Source: Syntrophobacteraceae bacterium | Lineage (GTDB): Bacteria; Desulfobacterota; Syntrophobacteria; Syntrophobacterales; Syntrophobacteraceae | Length of the DNA stretch: 44,495 nucleotides | NCBI GenBank assembly: GCA_025453975.1 | Contig: JALOPI010000039.1 | Span: 1 to 44,495 of the forward strand | Direction of reading: 5' to 3' | In this document: positions 25,544 through 34,230 of the stretch, one piece after another | Layout of the letters: each line of letters starts with the position of its first letter | Position numbering within the stretch: the stretch's first letter is position 1 | Notes under the pieces: generated by a model | What the model was told of the DNA's origin: nothing | Database searches by the model: none | What the model saw: only the letters and a program-made list of their open reading frames with translations | Program-made: the position numbers and the translations under genes

Positions 25544-25910
25544 GAAAGCATCCTCCCTCGTATCCCCCAGAGGCGGAAGCCGGAGACTCCCCCCCTCAAA
25601 ACTCGCAAAGCCGATCTAACCACAGCCCATCGAATTCGGTCAAAGCTTTTGTTGCTCCATCGCCAACAATCCCCTCGCCGCGATGGCGGGTCCCCGTGCC
25701 ATTGAGGAATTGGGGCGACTCCAGGCGGCGTCCGCATCCGCAAGGTCATTGACGGACCACCGCAAATACGGTAGAAAGCGGCACGATGGTCGAGGAATGC
25801 GGTCTCGCCGGACTGCCGTGGCCTCGATCCCCGGAATCCGCCGCCGGGTGAGCGCTGCAGGAAGATAGCAGAACGACGGGAAAAGTTAATCAGTTCTTTG
25901 ATATCGAATA
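25544..25910. other. 367-base intergenic region before the riboswitch
   Basis: Divergent promoters for the UPF0182 gene and the cobalamin operon should lie here. The sequence just before the riboswitch (about 25880-25910) is AT-rich and is the likely operon promoter. No gene was recognised. Confidence 0.45.
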
Positions 25911-26077
25911 GGCACAGGTATCTGTTTCCGCAAGGATTCAAAAGGGAAGACGGTGCGATTCCGTCGCGGTCCCGCCGCTGTGATCGGGGACGAAAACCGC
26001 GAAATGCCACTGTCGCGCTCCAGGCGTGATGGGAAGGCGCGGTGAGTAGGAGGATCCGTCAGTCAGAAAACCTGCCT
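25911..26077 (+). promoter_or_regulatory. Cobalamin riboswitch
   Basis: All landmarks of the adenosylcobalamin element are present in order: GGGAAGACGGTGCGATTCCG, GCGGTCCCGCCGCTGTGA, CCACTG, GGGAAGGCG, GAGTAGGAGGATCCGTCAG and the B12-box region TCAGTCAGAAAACCTGCC. The closing stem pairs AGGT at 25915-25918 with ACCT near 26070. It sits ahead of the cobalamin operon, which it should switch off when cobalamin is plentiful. Confidence 0.95.
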
Positions 26078-26209
26078 GGGGCCAAGGGGTCTGGAGTGAC
26101 GCGGGTGGCTGGCCGCTCTGAGGAGTGGCGGCCGCGGCCGTCGACTCATGGGGAGCGAGGAGCTTCCCGGGCCACGAGCAAGGATCAAGTCAGACAGGGT
26201 GCAATCCTT

Positions 26210-26245
26210 GGTGCCTCCTCCCGGAGGCCCCAGGGATTTTTTTTT
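26210..26245 (+). terminator. Intrinsic terminator of the riboswitch expression platform
   Basis: GCCTCC (26213-26218) pairs with GGAGGC (26223-26228) around TCCC, extended by GG/CC across a T-C mismatch. After CAGGGA comes a run of nine Ts (26237-26245). It lies 130 bases after the riboswitch and 60 before the first gene, so ligand binding probably controls transcription read-through. Confidence 0.8.
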
Positions 26246-26305
26246 GACACGAGCGGGATGCGGGCATCGCGCCGCGGAGCCGCCGCAGGGAAGGAAAACG
26301 AAACC

Positions 26306-26989
26306 ATGAGCGTGGCTCCTTTCTCCACCGAGGACCGGCCCGGCCTGGTGGCCGTCGGCCGGGAGATCGAGCGGGAGAGCTTCCGGATCATAGACCAGGA
26401 GATGGGCGACCACGGGCTCCCCCGCGACCGCTGGACGGTGGTGCGGCGCGTGATCCACACCACGGGCGACCCCGATTACGCGAGCCGGATCCATTTCCAT
26501 CCCCGGGCCATGGAGTCGGGGGCCGAGGCCCTTCGAGCCGGCTCCGTGATTTATACGGACACGCGGATGATTCAGGTCGGGCTATCGCCATGGCGCCTCC
26601 AGTGGTTCGGGAACCGGGTCGTCACGCCCGTGCTCGAGCCCCAAAGCCAGCGCTGGGCCGAAGAGCTGGGAACGACCCGCTCCGTGGCGGCCTTCCGGCA
26701 CGTGGGTGGAGCGATCGACGGCCAGATCGTCGCCGTCGGCAACGCGCCCACGGCCCTGCTGGAAGTCATACGGCTCGTGGAGGAGACGGGGGCCCGCCCG
26801 GCCCTGGTCATCGGGGTGCCCGTGGGCTTCGTGCAGGCCGTGGAATCCAAGGAGGCCCTCCATGGGCTGGCCGACACCCCGAGCATCACCGTTCTCGGGC
26901 GAAAGGGCGGCAGCACCGTGGCCGTGGCCATTCTGCATGCCCTCCTGGAGTGGGCGAGGACGGGCGCCGCCGGCGGCCCTCAGTCATGA
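26306..26989 (+). CDS. cbiC: Precorrin-8X / cobalt-precorrin-8 methylmutase
   Basis: 227 residues. This enzyme moves the methyl group from C11 to C12 of (cobalt-)precorrin-8 to give (cobyrinate) hydrogenobyrinate in the corrin ring pathway. Family landmarks: RRVIHTTGDPDYASRIHFHP (catalytic His of the VIHTTGD motif), YTDTRMIQVGL, AIDGQIVAVGNAPTALLEV, and the ligand-binding GVPVGFVQAVESKE. The start is an ATG at 26306 after AAGGAAAACG. An in-frame reading upstream to 26042 runs through the riboswitch and terminator and is not coding. It is the first gene behind the riboswitch and terminator and so the most directly controlled. Confidence 0.93.
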   Translation: MSVAPFSTEDRPGLVAVGREIERESFRIIDQEMGDHGLPRDRWTVVRRVIHTTGDPDYASRIHFHPRAMESGAEALRAGSVIYTDTRMIQVGLSPWRLQWFGNRVVTPVLEPQSQRWAEELGTTRSVAAFRHVGGAIDGQIVAVGNAPTALLEVIRLVEETGARPALVIGVPVGFVQAVESKEALHGLADTPSITVLGRKGGSTVAVAILHALLEWARTGAAGGPQS

Positions 26990-27012
26990 GCTTTGAGCCT
27001 CGAGACCCCGGA

Positions 27013-27159
27013 CGGCGGATGAATCCTTCGCTCCGCCGGAGGACTTCGCGCCGCGGCCCGCCTTGGGGGAAAGGTTCTTCGCCCCCGCGATGCGCGGAAA
27101 CGAAGGCTCCGCCCCTCGGCGGGCATCGCATGTAACGAACCTCCCGACTTCGCGAAGTC
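27013..27159 (+). promoter_or_regulatory. Highly structured leader before cbiL
   Basis: Several inverted repeats are packed into the cbiC-cbiL gap: CGGCGGA/TCCGCCG (27013-27019, 27032-27038), GCGATGC/GCATCGC (27087-27093, 27123-27129, with an inner GCGGA/TCCGC stem) and a perfect palindrome GACTTCGCGAAGTC (27146-27159). The last ends just before the cbiL ribosome site. It may be an RNA processing or stability element, an operator, or a dispersed repeat. Confidence 0.45.
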
Positions 27160-27175
27160 GCGAAAGGAGTACACC

Positions 27176-28054
27176 ATGCTGGGCATTCTTTATGGCATCG
27201 GGGTCGGCCCCGGAGACCCGGACCTTCTCACCCTCAAGGCGGTCAAGGCGCTGAGCCGGGTCTCCCACGTTTTCGCGGCGGCTTCCAGCAAGAACGACTA
27301 CAGCCTGGCCCACGACATCGTGAGGGAGCACATCCCCGCCGGCACCCCCGTGGACCAGCTCTCCTTTCCCATGACCTTCAATCCGGACAAGCTCGAGGAC
27401 GCCTGGCGGGCCAACTGCGAGCAGGTGGTGGAGATCCTCCGGCAGGGGAAGGATGTCGCCTTTTTGACGCTCGGCGACCCCATGACCTTCAGCACCTTCA
27501 TTTATCTCATGCGCAAGGTCCGAAGCCGAATCCCCGACGCTCGAATCTCCGTCATCCCCGGCATCACCTCCTTCCAGGCGGCGGCGGCCTGCGCCGCCGA
27601 GCCCCTGGCCGAGGGAGAGGAGATCATCTCCATCATTTCGGGGGCCAAGGGAGGCGAGCGGCTCAAGGATGTGATCTCCCTCTCGGACAGCGTGGTGCTC
27701 ATGAAGGCCTACAAGTATCTTCCCGAGATCCTGGCGGGGGTGGAGGAGGCGGGGCTGCGGGATTCCTGCTGTTTCATCAGCCGATGCGGACTGGACGGGG
27801 AGGTCATCGAGCGCGACTTCGACAGGCTCCTCCGGATGGAGCGGCCCAACTACCTGTCCCTCATGCTCATCAAGAGGCGGGGGCTGGAATCCCGTGACGG
27901 CTCCCCGCGGAGCGTGGACCGCCGCGAGGGACAGGAGGTCGACAGTACTTCACAAGCATCCCCGGCGGGGAAGCCATCGTGCCGGGACCGGCTCCGCGTG
28001 GTGGGGATCTCCGAGCCGTCGGGGCCATTCCGCTTCGAGGAGAAGGCCATCTGA
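27176..28054 (+). CDS. cbiL: Precorrin-2 / cobalt-factor II C20-methyltransferase
   Basis: 292 residues. The SAM-dependent enzyme adds the C20 methyl group in the corrin pathway. It starts with LYGIGVGPGDPDLLTLKAVKAL, the GxGxGDPxLLT motif of tetrapyrrole methylases. LTLGDPMTFSTFIYLM and VIPGITSFQAAAA follow, and the C-terminal YLSLMLIKRR strand closes the domain. A strong GAAAGGAG precedes the ATG. About 50 extra residues follow the normal end (from SRDGSPRSVDRREG), a low-complexity tail that overlaps the upstream part of the permease frame. The tail is unusual and may be non-essential. Confidence 0.92.
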   Translation: MLGILYGIGVGPGDPDLLTLKAVKALSRVSHVFAAASSKNDYSLAHDIVREHIPAGTPVDQLSFPMTFNPDKLEDAWRANCEQVVEILRQGKDVAFLTLGDPMTFSTFIYLMRKVRSRIPDARISVIPGITSFQAAAACAAEPLAEGEEIISIISGAKGGERLKDVISLSDSVVLMKAYKYLPEILAGVEEAGLRDSCCFISRCGLDGEVIERDFDRLLRMERPNYLSLMLIKRRGLESRDGSPRSVDRREGQEVDSTSQASPAGKPSCRDRLRVVGISEPSGPFRFEEKAI

Positions 28055-29094
28055 GGGCGCCGGCGGGAAAGGGACTGGTCTGGGGGACCGCGCTCCTGGC
28101 CCTGATCCTGGGGGCGGCATTCCTCACCTCCGGCATGGGCCCGTATGACATTTCCTACGACACCCTCGCCCGCTTGTGGCTGTCGCCCCTCGATTCCTCC
28201 CTTTCCCGGGAGATGGATGATTCGGTTCGTTACATCGCCTTGAACGTCCGGCTGGCCAGGATCGTCCTGGCGGTGGCGGTGGGAGCCGGCCTCGCCCTGG
28301 CGGGGAGCGTCTACCAGGGCGTGCTGTTGAACCCCCTGGCCGATCCCTTCACCCTGGGGGTCTCCACCGGCGCCGCCTTCGGAGCCTCCGTCGCCATCCT
28401 TCTGGGATGGGGCGGTCTGACCTGGATGGGGGTGAGCCTTCTGCCGGCCGCCGCCTTCGCGGGGGCCCTGGGCGCGCTTTACGGCGTCTACCTCCTGGGA
28501 CGGATGGACGGGCGGCTGCACAGCACGACCCTGGTCCTGGCGGGCATCATCGTGTCGACCTTCCTGTCCGCCTGGATCAGCCTCCTCAAGAGCTTGAACG
28601 AGGAGTCGGTCTCCACCATCGTTTTCTGGATCATGGGCAGCCTTTCGGGGAGGACCTGGTCCCACGCCGCCCTGGTGCTGCCGTATCTCCTCATCGGGGG
28701 CGCGGTGATTCTGTTCCACGCGCGGGAGCTGGACCTCCTGAGCCTGGGGGATGTCCAGGCCCAGCAGATGGGAGTGGACGTCGGGCGCGTGCGCTTCAGG
28801 CTCCTCCTGGCGGCATCCCTCATCACCGGCGCCGCCGTGGCGGTGAGCGGCGTCATCGGGTTCGTGGGGCTGGTGGTGCCGCACCTGGTCCGGCTCACCG
28901 TGGGTCCCGCCCACCGCCGCCTCCTCCCCCTGGCCATGCTGACGGGGGGGCTGCTGGTGCTGGTGGCGGACACCCTGGCGCGGAGCCTCCTTCCCCACGG
29001 GGAGGAGCTGCCGGTGGGCGTGGTGACGGCCATTCTGGGAGGACCGTTCTTTTGCTTTCTGATGCTGCACCGCAAGAGCCACATCCGGTTGTGA
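27979..29094 (+). CDS. btuC: FecCD/BtuC-type ABC permease
   Basis: Up to 371 residues, about 10 membrane helices. Typical BtuC landmarks are LARIVLAVAVGAGLALAGSVYQGVLLNPLADPFTLGVSTGAAFGAS and, near the end, VSGVIGFVGLVVPHLVRLTVGPAHRRLLPL, the coupling loop that contacts the ATPase. It imports a corrinoid, or possibly a metal chelate. The start is uncertain. A GTG at 27979 (GGGGAA upstream) would overlap cbiL by 76 bases. A CTG at 28051, overlapping the cbiL stop by four bases with AGGAG 8 bases before it, fits the pattern of the neighbouring overlaps better but is a rare start codon. Its 3' end overlaps the ATPase start by four bases. Confidence 0.85.
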   Translation: MPGPAPRGGDLRAVGAIPLRGEGHLRAPAGKGLVWGTALLALILGAAFLTSGMGPYDISYDTLARLWLSPLDSSLSREMDDSVRYIALNVRLARIVLAVAVGAGLALAGSVYQGVLLNPLADPFTLGVSTGAAFGASVAILLGWGGLTWMGVSLLPAAAFAGALGALYGVYLLGRMDGRLHSTTLVLAGIIVSTFLSAWISLLKSLNEESVSTIVFWIMGSLSGRTWSHAALVLPYLLIGGAVILFHARELDLLSLGDVQAQQMGVDVGRVRFRLLLAASLITGAAVAVSGVIGFVGLVVPHLVRLTVGPAHRRLLPLAMLTGGLLVLVADTLARSLLPHGEELPVGVVTAILGGPFFCFLMLHRKSHIRL

Positions 29095-29864
29095 TCCGGA
29101 CCCTCGACCTCCGGGCCGGGTACGGCTCCCGCACCGTGCTGGACGGGGTTTCCCTCGCCGTGCGCCAGGGGGACTTCGTCGGGGTGCTGGGGCCCAACGG
29201 CTCGGGGAAGACCACGCTGGTCCGGGTGCTGAGCGGGGTCATGCCCCCGCGGGGCGGCACGGCCGAGATCATGGGAAGCCCCGTCGGCTCCCTCAAGCCC
29301 CGGGAGCGGGCCCGACGCATGGCCGTCGTGGCCCAGGACGCCGACGTGCGCTTCCCCTTTCCCTGCGTCGAGGTGGTTCGCATGGGGCGCTATCCCCATC
29401 AGCGGTCCTGGCGGGTGGACCATGCCGCCGACGAAGCGGCGGTGCAGGCCGCCATGGGAGCCACGGACACCCTGGCCCTGGCTTCCCGGGCCATCACCGA
29501 CGTGAGCGGCGGGGAGCGGCAGCGGGTGATGATGGCCCGGGCCCTGGCCCAGGCCACCCCCATCCTGCTGCTGGACGAGGCCACCTCCTCCATGGACGTG
29601 CATCGCAAGCTTCAGATGTTCACGCTCCTCGAGGGGAGGAATCGGCGGGAGGGGCTGACGGTGGTGGCGGTTCTCCACGATGTGAACGTGGCCGCCTACT
29701 TCTGCCGCGGCCTGATCTTCCTGAAGGACGGCGCTGTGGCCCACCAGGGGCCTACGGAGGAGGTGCTGACGCCGGAAGTCCTGGCCGAGGTTTACCGCAC
29801 CGAGGCCGTGGTGCGGGAGATCCCGGGAAGGGGACGGCTCCAGGTGGCTTTTCTCCCCTCGTGA
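29091..29864 (+). CDS. btuD: BtuD/FecE-type ABC ATPase
   Basis: 257 residues. Walker A is GPNGSGKTT, the Q loop lies in VVAQDADVRFPF, and the signature is VSGGERQR. Walker B is PILLLDEATSSMD, and the switch His is in VVAVLHDVN. The start is a GTG at 29091 that overlaps the permease stop (GTGA), so translation is coupled. It drives uptake through the BtuC-like permease from the cytoplasmic face. Position inside the corrin operon, under the same riboswitch, argues for cobalamin or cobinamide rather than iron-siderophore uptake, but the sequence alone does not separate these. Confidence 0.9.
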   Translation: MIRTLDLRAGYGSRTVLDGVSLAVRQGDFVGVLGPNGSGKTTLVRVLSGVMPPRGGTAEIMGSPVGSLKPRERARRMAVVAQDADVRFPFPCVEVVRMGRYPHQRSWRVDHAADEAAVQAAMGATDTLALASRAITDVSGGERQRVMMARALAQATPILLLDEATSSMDVHRKLQMFTLLEGRNRREGLTVVAVLHDVNVAAYFCRGLIFLKDGAVAHQGPTEEVLTPEVLAEVYRTEAVVREIPGRGRLQVAFLPS

Positions 29865-29943
29865 GGCGGGCGTGGCCGCGGGCTGGCGGATCGCCCTGGG
29901 CCTGCCGCCGTTTGGATGCGACTTTATGGGACTTGGGGGACCT

Positions 29944-30849
29944 ATGCCCTTCCTTCGACTTTCCCCCGGACGGAGATCCTGGATCCTGGCCGGGCTGTGG
30001 CTGCTGCTGGCCGCCTCCGGCGCCTCGGCTCTCCGGGTGACGGACGACGCGGGCGGGATCGTCGAGCTGCGTGAGCCGGCCCGCCGGGTGATCCCCCTTT
30101 ACGGGGCCTTCGCCGAGATGCTTTATGCCGTGGGGGCCGGGCCCCAGGTGGCGGCCCGAACCCAGGCCGACCGGTTCCCCCCCGGCATCGAGCGTCTGCC
30201 CTCCGTCGGGACACACATGCGCCCCAACGTGGAGCTCATCATCGGCCTCAAGCCGGACCTGGTGGTGCAGAGCGCCAGCCGCCGGGAGGCCATGCCCGAG
30301 CTGGACCGCCTGCGGGAGGCCGGAATCCCCGTGGCGGTCTTCGCGCCAGGGAGCTTCGAGGACATCTTTCAGACCATGCTGCGCCTGGGCTCCCTCACGG
30401 GCAACGAGGAGCCGGCCGCCAGGGCCGTCCAGGAGCTGCGCCGGCGACTGGAGGCTGTTCGCGGCCAGGTGGCCCGGGTGGAGCGTCCCCGGAGCGTTTT
30501 TTTCGAGACCCGGGCCGAGCCCCTGACCACGGCCGGAGAGGGGTCCATCGTCCAGAGTGTCCTGGAAGCCGCGGGAGCCCGCAACGTCGTCTCCAGCAAG
30601 CGCGGCATCGTGCAGTTCAACCTGGAGGCCCTGCTCCTGGCGGACCCGGACGTTTACATCGTGCAGGAGGGCCCCATGAACCGGAGTCCGGCTCCCCCCG
30701 GCGGGCGGCCCCATTTCAACCGGCTCCGCTCCGTTCGGGAGGGGAAGGTGGTCATGGTGGATGAGCTCAAGGTTTCGCGGCCCGGCCCCCGGTCGGTGGA
30801 TGCGGTGGAAGAGCTGGCCCGGGCCATCTACCCCGAGCGGTTTCCGTGA
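29944..30849 (+). CDS. btuF: BtuF-like periplasmic corrinoid/metal-chelate binding protein
   Basis: 301 residues. A signal peptide (RRSWILAGLWLLLAASGASAL) is followed by a class III binding protein: LRVTDDAGGIVELREPARRVIPLYGAFAEMLYAVGAG, then VGTHMRPNVELIIGLKPDLVV and a C-terminal VSRPGPRSVDAVEELARAIYPERF. This layout fits FecB/BtuF proteins, which hand ligand to the permease. The ATG at 29944 was chosen over a GTG at 29872 because it begins directly before the signal peptide. No lipoprotein Cys is seen, so the protein is probably free in the periplasm. Its TGA is shared with the next start (TGATG). Confidence 0.88.
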   Translation: MPFLRLSPGRRSWILAGLWLLLAASGASALRVTDDAGGIVELREPARRVIPLYGAFAEMLYAVGAGPQVAARTQADRFPPGIERLPSVGTHMRPNVELIIGLKPDLVVQSASRREAMPELDRLREAGIPVAVFAPGSFEDIFQTMLRLGSLTGNEEPAARAVQELRRRLEAVRGQVARVERPRSVFFETRAEPLTTAGEGSIVQSVLEAAGARNVVSSKRGIVQFNLEALLLADPDVYIVQEGPMNRSPAPPGGRPHFNRLRSVREGKVVMVDELKVSRPGPRSVDAVEELARAIYPERFP

Positions 30850-32126
30850 TGGCGGCGGAGCATCGGACGCGGAAAGCGCTGCGCGTGGGGTTCAGCACGG
30901 GGACGGCCGCCGTGGCGGCCGCGCGGGCGGCCCTGCGCTGGTGGCTCACCGGACGCCGTCCCGCCGCCGTCGCCGTTCGGCTTCCCGCCGGCTATTACCT
31001 GTCCGTGGCCGTCGCGGGCGGCGGGCAGGGGGAGGGGGAGACCTGGGCGGGTGTCGTCAAGGACGGCGGGGACGATCCCGACGTGACCCACCATGCCGAG
31101 ATCCGGGCACGCCTGCGATGTCTGCCCTGTGGCGGGGAAGCCCTCGGGCGGGCATCGGGCGCCTTCGGCGAGACCCTGGCGGGGCTCGCCCACGGCCGTC
31201 GGCCCGCGGGGGATCCCCTCATCTGCCTGGTGGGCGGGAGGGGCGTGGGGCGGGTGACCAAGCCCGGCCTGCCGGTGGCCGTGGGCGAGCCCGCCGTGAA
31301 CCCCGGCCCCCGGGAGATGATGACCGTGAACCTCCGGGACGAGCTGCGGAGACCCGGGGGATCCGAGCCCCCCGACCTCCATTCCCGTAAGCCCTGGAGC
31401 CCGCCCCAGGCGCCCCACATCCTCCTCGGCGGCCTCGGGGAGAGCGGCGCTGCGCCGGCATGGGTCCTGGAGGTGGAGATCGAGGTGATCCAGGGCGAGG
31501 TCCTGGCGCGGCACACCCTGAACCCGAGGCTGGGGGTCGTGGGCGGGATATCCATCCTCGGGACCACGGGGCTCGTGCGCCCCTTCTCCCACGAGGCCTA
31601 CGAGGAGACGATCCAGGCGGAGCTTTCCGTGGCTCGGTCCAACGGCTGCCGTACCGTGGTCCTCAGCACGGGTGGCAAGAGCGAGCACCTGGCCCAGCGG
31701 CAATTCCCGGACTGGCCGCCCGAGGCCTTCGTCCAGATCGCCGACTTCTTCGCCTTTTCCCTTCGGGAGGCCCGACGCGCGGGCTTCGGCTCCGTCGTCC
31801 ACAGCGTCTTTTTCGGCAAGGCCGTCAAGATGGCCCAGGGGCACGAGTACACCCACGCCCACAGGAATCGCATGGACCTGGGCTCCCTGGCGGCCCTCTG
31901 CCGCGAGGGAAGCCATCCCGACGCCCTCTGCCGCGAGATCGAGGAAGCCAACACGGCGCGGCACGCCCTGGAGATCCTTCTCCGGGAGGAGGCCATGGAC
32001 CTCGTCCGGGCCGTGGCCGAGGAGGCTGCGGAGGCATCCTGGCGCATGGCGGAGCAGGCCATGAGGGTCCGGCTCCTCCTTTTCAACCACGACGGCCGAC
32101 TGCTGGCCGATGTGAGCAGGCCATGA
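30849..32126 (+). CDS. cbiD: Cobalt-precorrin-5B C1-methyltransferase
   Basis: 425 residues. CbiD adds the C1 methyl group in the anaerobic cobalamin pathway, using SAM. Family marks: LRVGFSTGTAAVAAARAAL at the N-terminus, VGGRGVGRVTKPGLPVAVGEPAVNP, GGISILGTTGLVRPFSHEAYEETI, VLSTGGKSEHLAQRQF and HSVFFGKAVKMAQGHEYTHAH. It begins with an ATG sharing a base with the stop of btuF (TGATG) and ends overlapping the start of cbiET by four bases. Presence of CbiD and CbiG marks this as the oxygen-independent (cobalt-early) route. Confidence 0.93.
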   Translation: MAAEHRTRKALRVGFSTGTAAVAAARAALRWWLTGRRPAAVAVRLPAGYYLSVAVAGGGQGEGETWAGVVKDGGDDPDVTHHAEIRARLRCLPCGGEALGRASGAFGETLAGLAHGRRPAGDPLICLVGGRGVGRVTKPGLPVAVGEPAVNPGPREMMTVNLRDELRRPGGSEPPDLHSRKPWSPPQAPHILLGGLGESGAAPAWVLEVEIEVIQGEVLARHTLNPRLGVVGGISILGTTGLVRPFSHEAYEETIQAELSVARSNGCRTVVLSTGGKSEHLAQRQFPDWPPEAFVQIADFFAFSLREARRAGFGSVVHSVFFGKAVKMAQGHEYTHAHRNRMDLGSLAALCREGSHPDALCREIEEANTARHALEILLREEAMDLVRAVAEEAAEASWRMAEQAMRVRLLLFNHDGRLLADVSRP

Positions 32127-33445
32127 GCGAAGCGGTAACGAGACCGATGGAGCCGGGGGAGTGGTCCCCTCCCCTGGTCCTCCTGGTGGGCATGGGCATG
32201 GGGCCCGAGGATTTGAGCGTCGCGGCGCGCCGCTGGATCGACCGGGCCGAGGTGCTCCTGGGCGGAAACCGCCACCTGGAGAGCCTGCCGGCCCATCCCG
32301 GCCGGCGCGTCCCTCTGGGGAAATCCCTGGAGGAGTCCCTGGCGGAGCTCGAAGCCGTCTCGCGCCTGAGCCGCACGGCGGTCCTGGCATCGGGGGATCC
32401 CCTTTTTTTCGGCATCGGAAGGCGGCTCATCGGATTTCTGGGAAAAGACCGGGTGAAAGTGATTCCCGGCGTCACCACGGTCCAGGCGCTGTGCGCCCGC
32501 CTGGGGCTTCCCTGGGATGGCCTGGAGGTCTTCAGCCTCCACGGCCGGGGGGAGGACGAGACCCCATGGCTGTCGGCGGCCCGCCTTGGACGGGCCGCGG
32601 CCCTTTACACGGACCGTCGGCATTCGCCGGCCTGGATCGCCCGCCGCCTCGTCGATGAAGGGCTCCCTCACCACCGGCTCCTGGTGGGCGAGGACCTGGG
32701 GCTCGCGACGGAGCGGGTCCGGGAGCTCACGCCCCGGGAAGCCCTGGACGGCCGCTTCTCGGCCCTCAACCTCTGCCTGGTGCTCCCCGGCGCCGGGCCC
32801 GGCCCCGAAGCCCCCGGCCCCCTCATGGGTCCCGCTCCCGATGACGAGCCGGTCCTGGGGATCCAGGAGTCGGCCCTGGCCCACCAGGCGGGGCTCATCA
32901 CCAAGCTCGAGATTCGGGCGGCGGTCCTCGCCCACCTGCGGCTCCGGGCGGGGCTCGTCCTGTGGGATATCGGCGCGGGGAGCGGGTCCGTCTCCATCGA
33001 GGCCTCCCGCGTGGCCCCCCTCCGGCAGGTCTTCGCCCTGGAAAAAAATGTGGACCGATACCGGCAATTGTTGATAAATGCCCGCAGGTTTGGCCGAGGA
33101 TCCGTCGAAGCCCTGTGGGGAAGCGCGGCGGAGCTCATCCCCGGCCTTCCCGACCCCGACCGGGTCTTCATCGGCGGGAGCGGCGGCGATCTCGGGAGCA
33201 TCCTCCAGCACGTGGCCGCCAGGCTCCGCCCCGGAGGGAGGGTGGTCCAGACCGCCGTCACCCTGGATACCTTCCAGGAGGGGCGCGCATTCTGGCTGGC
33301 CCGTGGATGGAAGGTCGAGGTGGCGCAGCTCCAGGTCAACCGATCCGTTCCCATCGGGGGCTCGGTGCGCTTCGAAGCGCTCAATCCCGTGTTCCTGGTC
33401 ACGGCCGCTCCACCTGACGACCCGCCAAGGAAAGAGAGATCATGA
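32123..33445 (+). CDS. cbiET: Fused cobalt-precorrin-7 C5-methyltransferase / C15-methyltransferase (decarboxylating)
   Basis: 440 residues, two enzymes in one chain, as in CobL. The CbiE half (about 17-215) has LVLLVGMGMGPEDLS, LLGGNRHL, LASGDPLFFGIGRRL and VIPGVTTVQALCARLGLPW, features of tetrapyrrole methylases. The CbiT half (about 250-430) begins GLITKLEIRAAVLAHLRLR, then the SAM site LWDIGAGSGSVSIEASR, VFALEKN and VFIGGSGGDL. Together they methylate C5 and C15 and remove the C12 acetate carboxyl. The start ATG overlaps the cbiD stop (ATGA), and the end overlaps cbiF in the same way. Confidence 0.93.
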   Translation: MSEAVTRPMEPGEWSPPLVLLVGMGMGPEDLSVAARRWIDRAEVLLGGNRHLESLPAHPGRRVPLGKSLEESLAELEAVSRLSRTAVLASGDPLFFGIGRRLIGFLGKDRVKVIPGVTTVQALCARLGLPWDGLEVFSLHGRGEDETPWLSAARLGRAAALYTDRRHSPAWIARRLVDEGLPHHRLLVGEDLGLATERVRELTPREALDGRFSALNLCLVLPGAGPGPEAPGPLMGPAPDDEPVLGIQESALAHQAGLITKLEIRAAVLAHLRLRAGLVLWDIGAGSGSVSIEASRVAPLRQVFALEKNVDRYRQLLINARRFGRGSVEALWGSAAELIPGLPDPDRVFIGGSGGDLGSILQHVAARLRPGGRVVQTAVTLDTFQEGRAFWLARGWKVEVAQLQVNRSVPIGGSVRFEALNPVFLVTAAPPDDPPRKERS

Positions 33446-34230
33446 GTGTCCATCGATTTCCCGTGAGCTTTGTGGGAGCCGGCCCCGGCGATCCCGAGCT
33501 GATCACGGTGAAGGGCAGCCGGCTCCTCCGGGAGGCGGACCGCATCGTCTACGCGGGCTCCCTGGTTCCCGTGGCGCTGCTGGAAGGCCGGAAGCCGGGG
33601 GCCGAGGTGCACGACAGCGCCGGCCTGGCCCTGGAGGAGACGCACCGGCTCCTGCGGGACGGGTATGCCGCCGGAATGCGGGTGGTCCGGCTCCACACGG
33701 GAGACCCCAGCCTTTACGGGGCCATCCAGGAGCAGATGGATCTCCTGGACAGGGACGCCATCCCCTGCGAGGTGGTGCCCGGCGTGTCGGCGGTGTTCGC
33801 CACCGCCGCGGCTCTCCGGCAGGAGCTCACCCTCCCCGACATCTCCCAGACCCTGATCCTCACCCGCATGGCCGGCCGCACCCCCGTGCCCGAGGCCGAA
33901 TCCCTGGAATCCCTGGCTTCCCACGGCGCCACCCTGGCCGTGTACCTGAGCGTGCAGCGCATGGAGGAAGTGGTCAGCCGCCTCTCCGCCGGCTACCCGC
34001 CCCACACGCCGGTGGTCGTGGCCTACCGCGTGGGCTGGCCCGACCAGGTGATCGTGCGGGGCACCCTGGAGAGCATCGCCGGCCAGGTGCGGGCATCGGG
34101 CATCCGGCGGCAGGCCATCATCATGATCGGAGACGTGCTGGGCGCCCGGGACCGGGACCGCAAGACCCGCTCCAGGCTCTACGACGAGACCTTCAGCCAT
34201 GGATTCCGCAATGGGAGTGCCGATACCTGA
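33442..34230 (+). CDS. cbiF: Precorrin-4 / cobalt-precorrin-4 C11-methyltransferase
   Basis: 262 residues. The enzyme methylates C11 of cobalt-precorrin-4. Motifs: VSFVGAGPGDPELITVKGSRLL (SAM-binding start), IVYAGSLVP, RLHTGDPSLYGAIQEQM (GDPsxY) and VVPGVSAVFATAAALRQELTLP, with LILTRMAGRTPVPE in the C-terminal lobe. It starts four bases before the cbiET stop, after AAAGAGAG. Its tail overlaps cbiG by 32 bases. No missing motif or unusual length. Confidence 0.93.
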   Translation: MSVHRFPVSFVGAGPGDPELITVKGSRLLREADRIVYAGSLVPVALLEGRKPGAEVHDSAGLALEETHRLLRDGYAAGMRVVRLHTGDPSLYGAIQEQMDLLDRDAIPCEVVPGVSAVFATAAALRQELTLPDISQTLILTRMAGRTPVPEAESLESLASHGATLAVYLSVQRMEEVVSRLSAGYPPHTPVVVAYRVGWPDQVIVRGTLESIAGQVRASGIRRQAIIMIGDVLGARDRDRKTRSRLYDETFSHGFRNGSADT

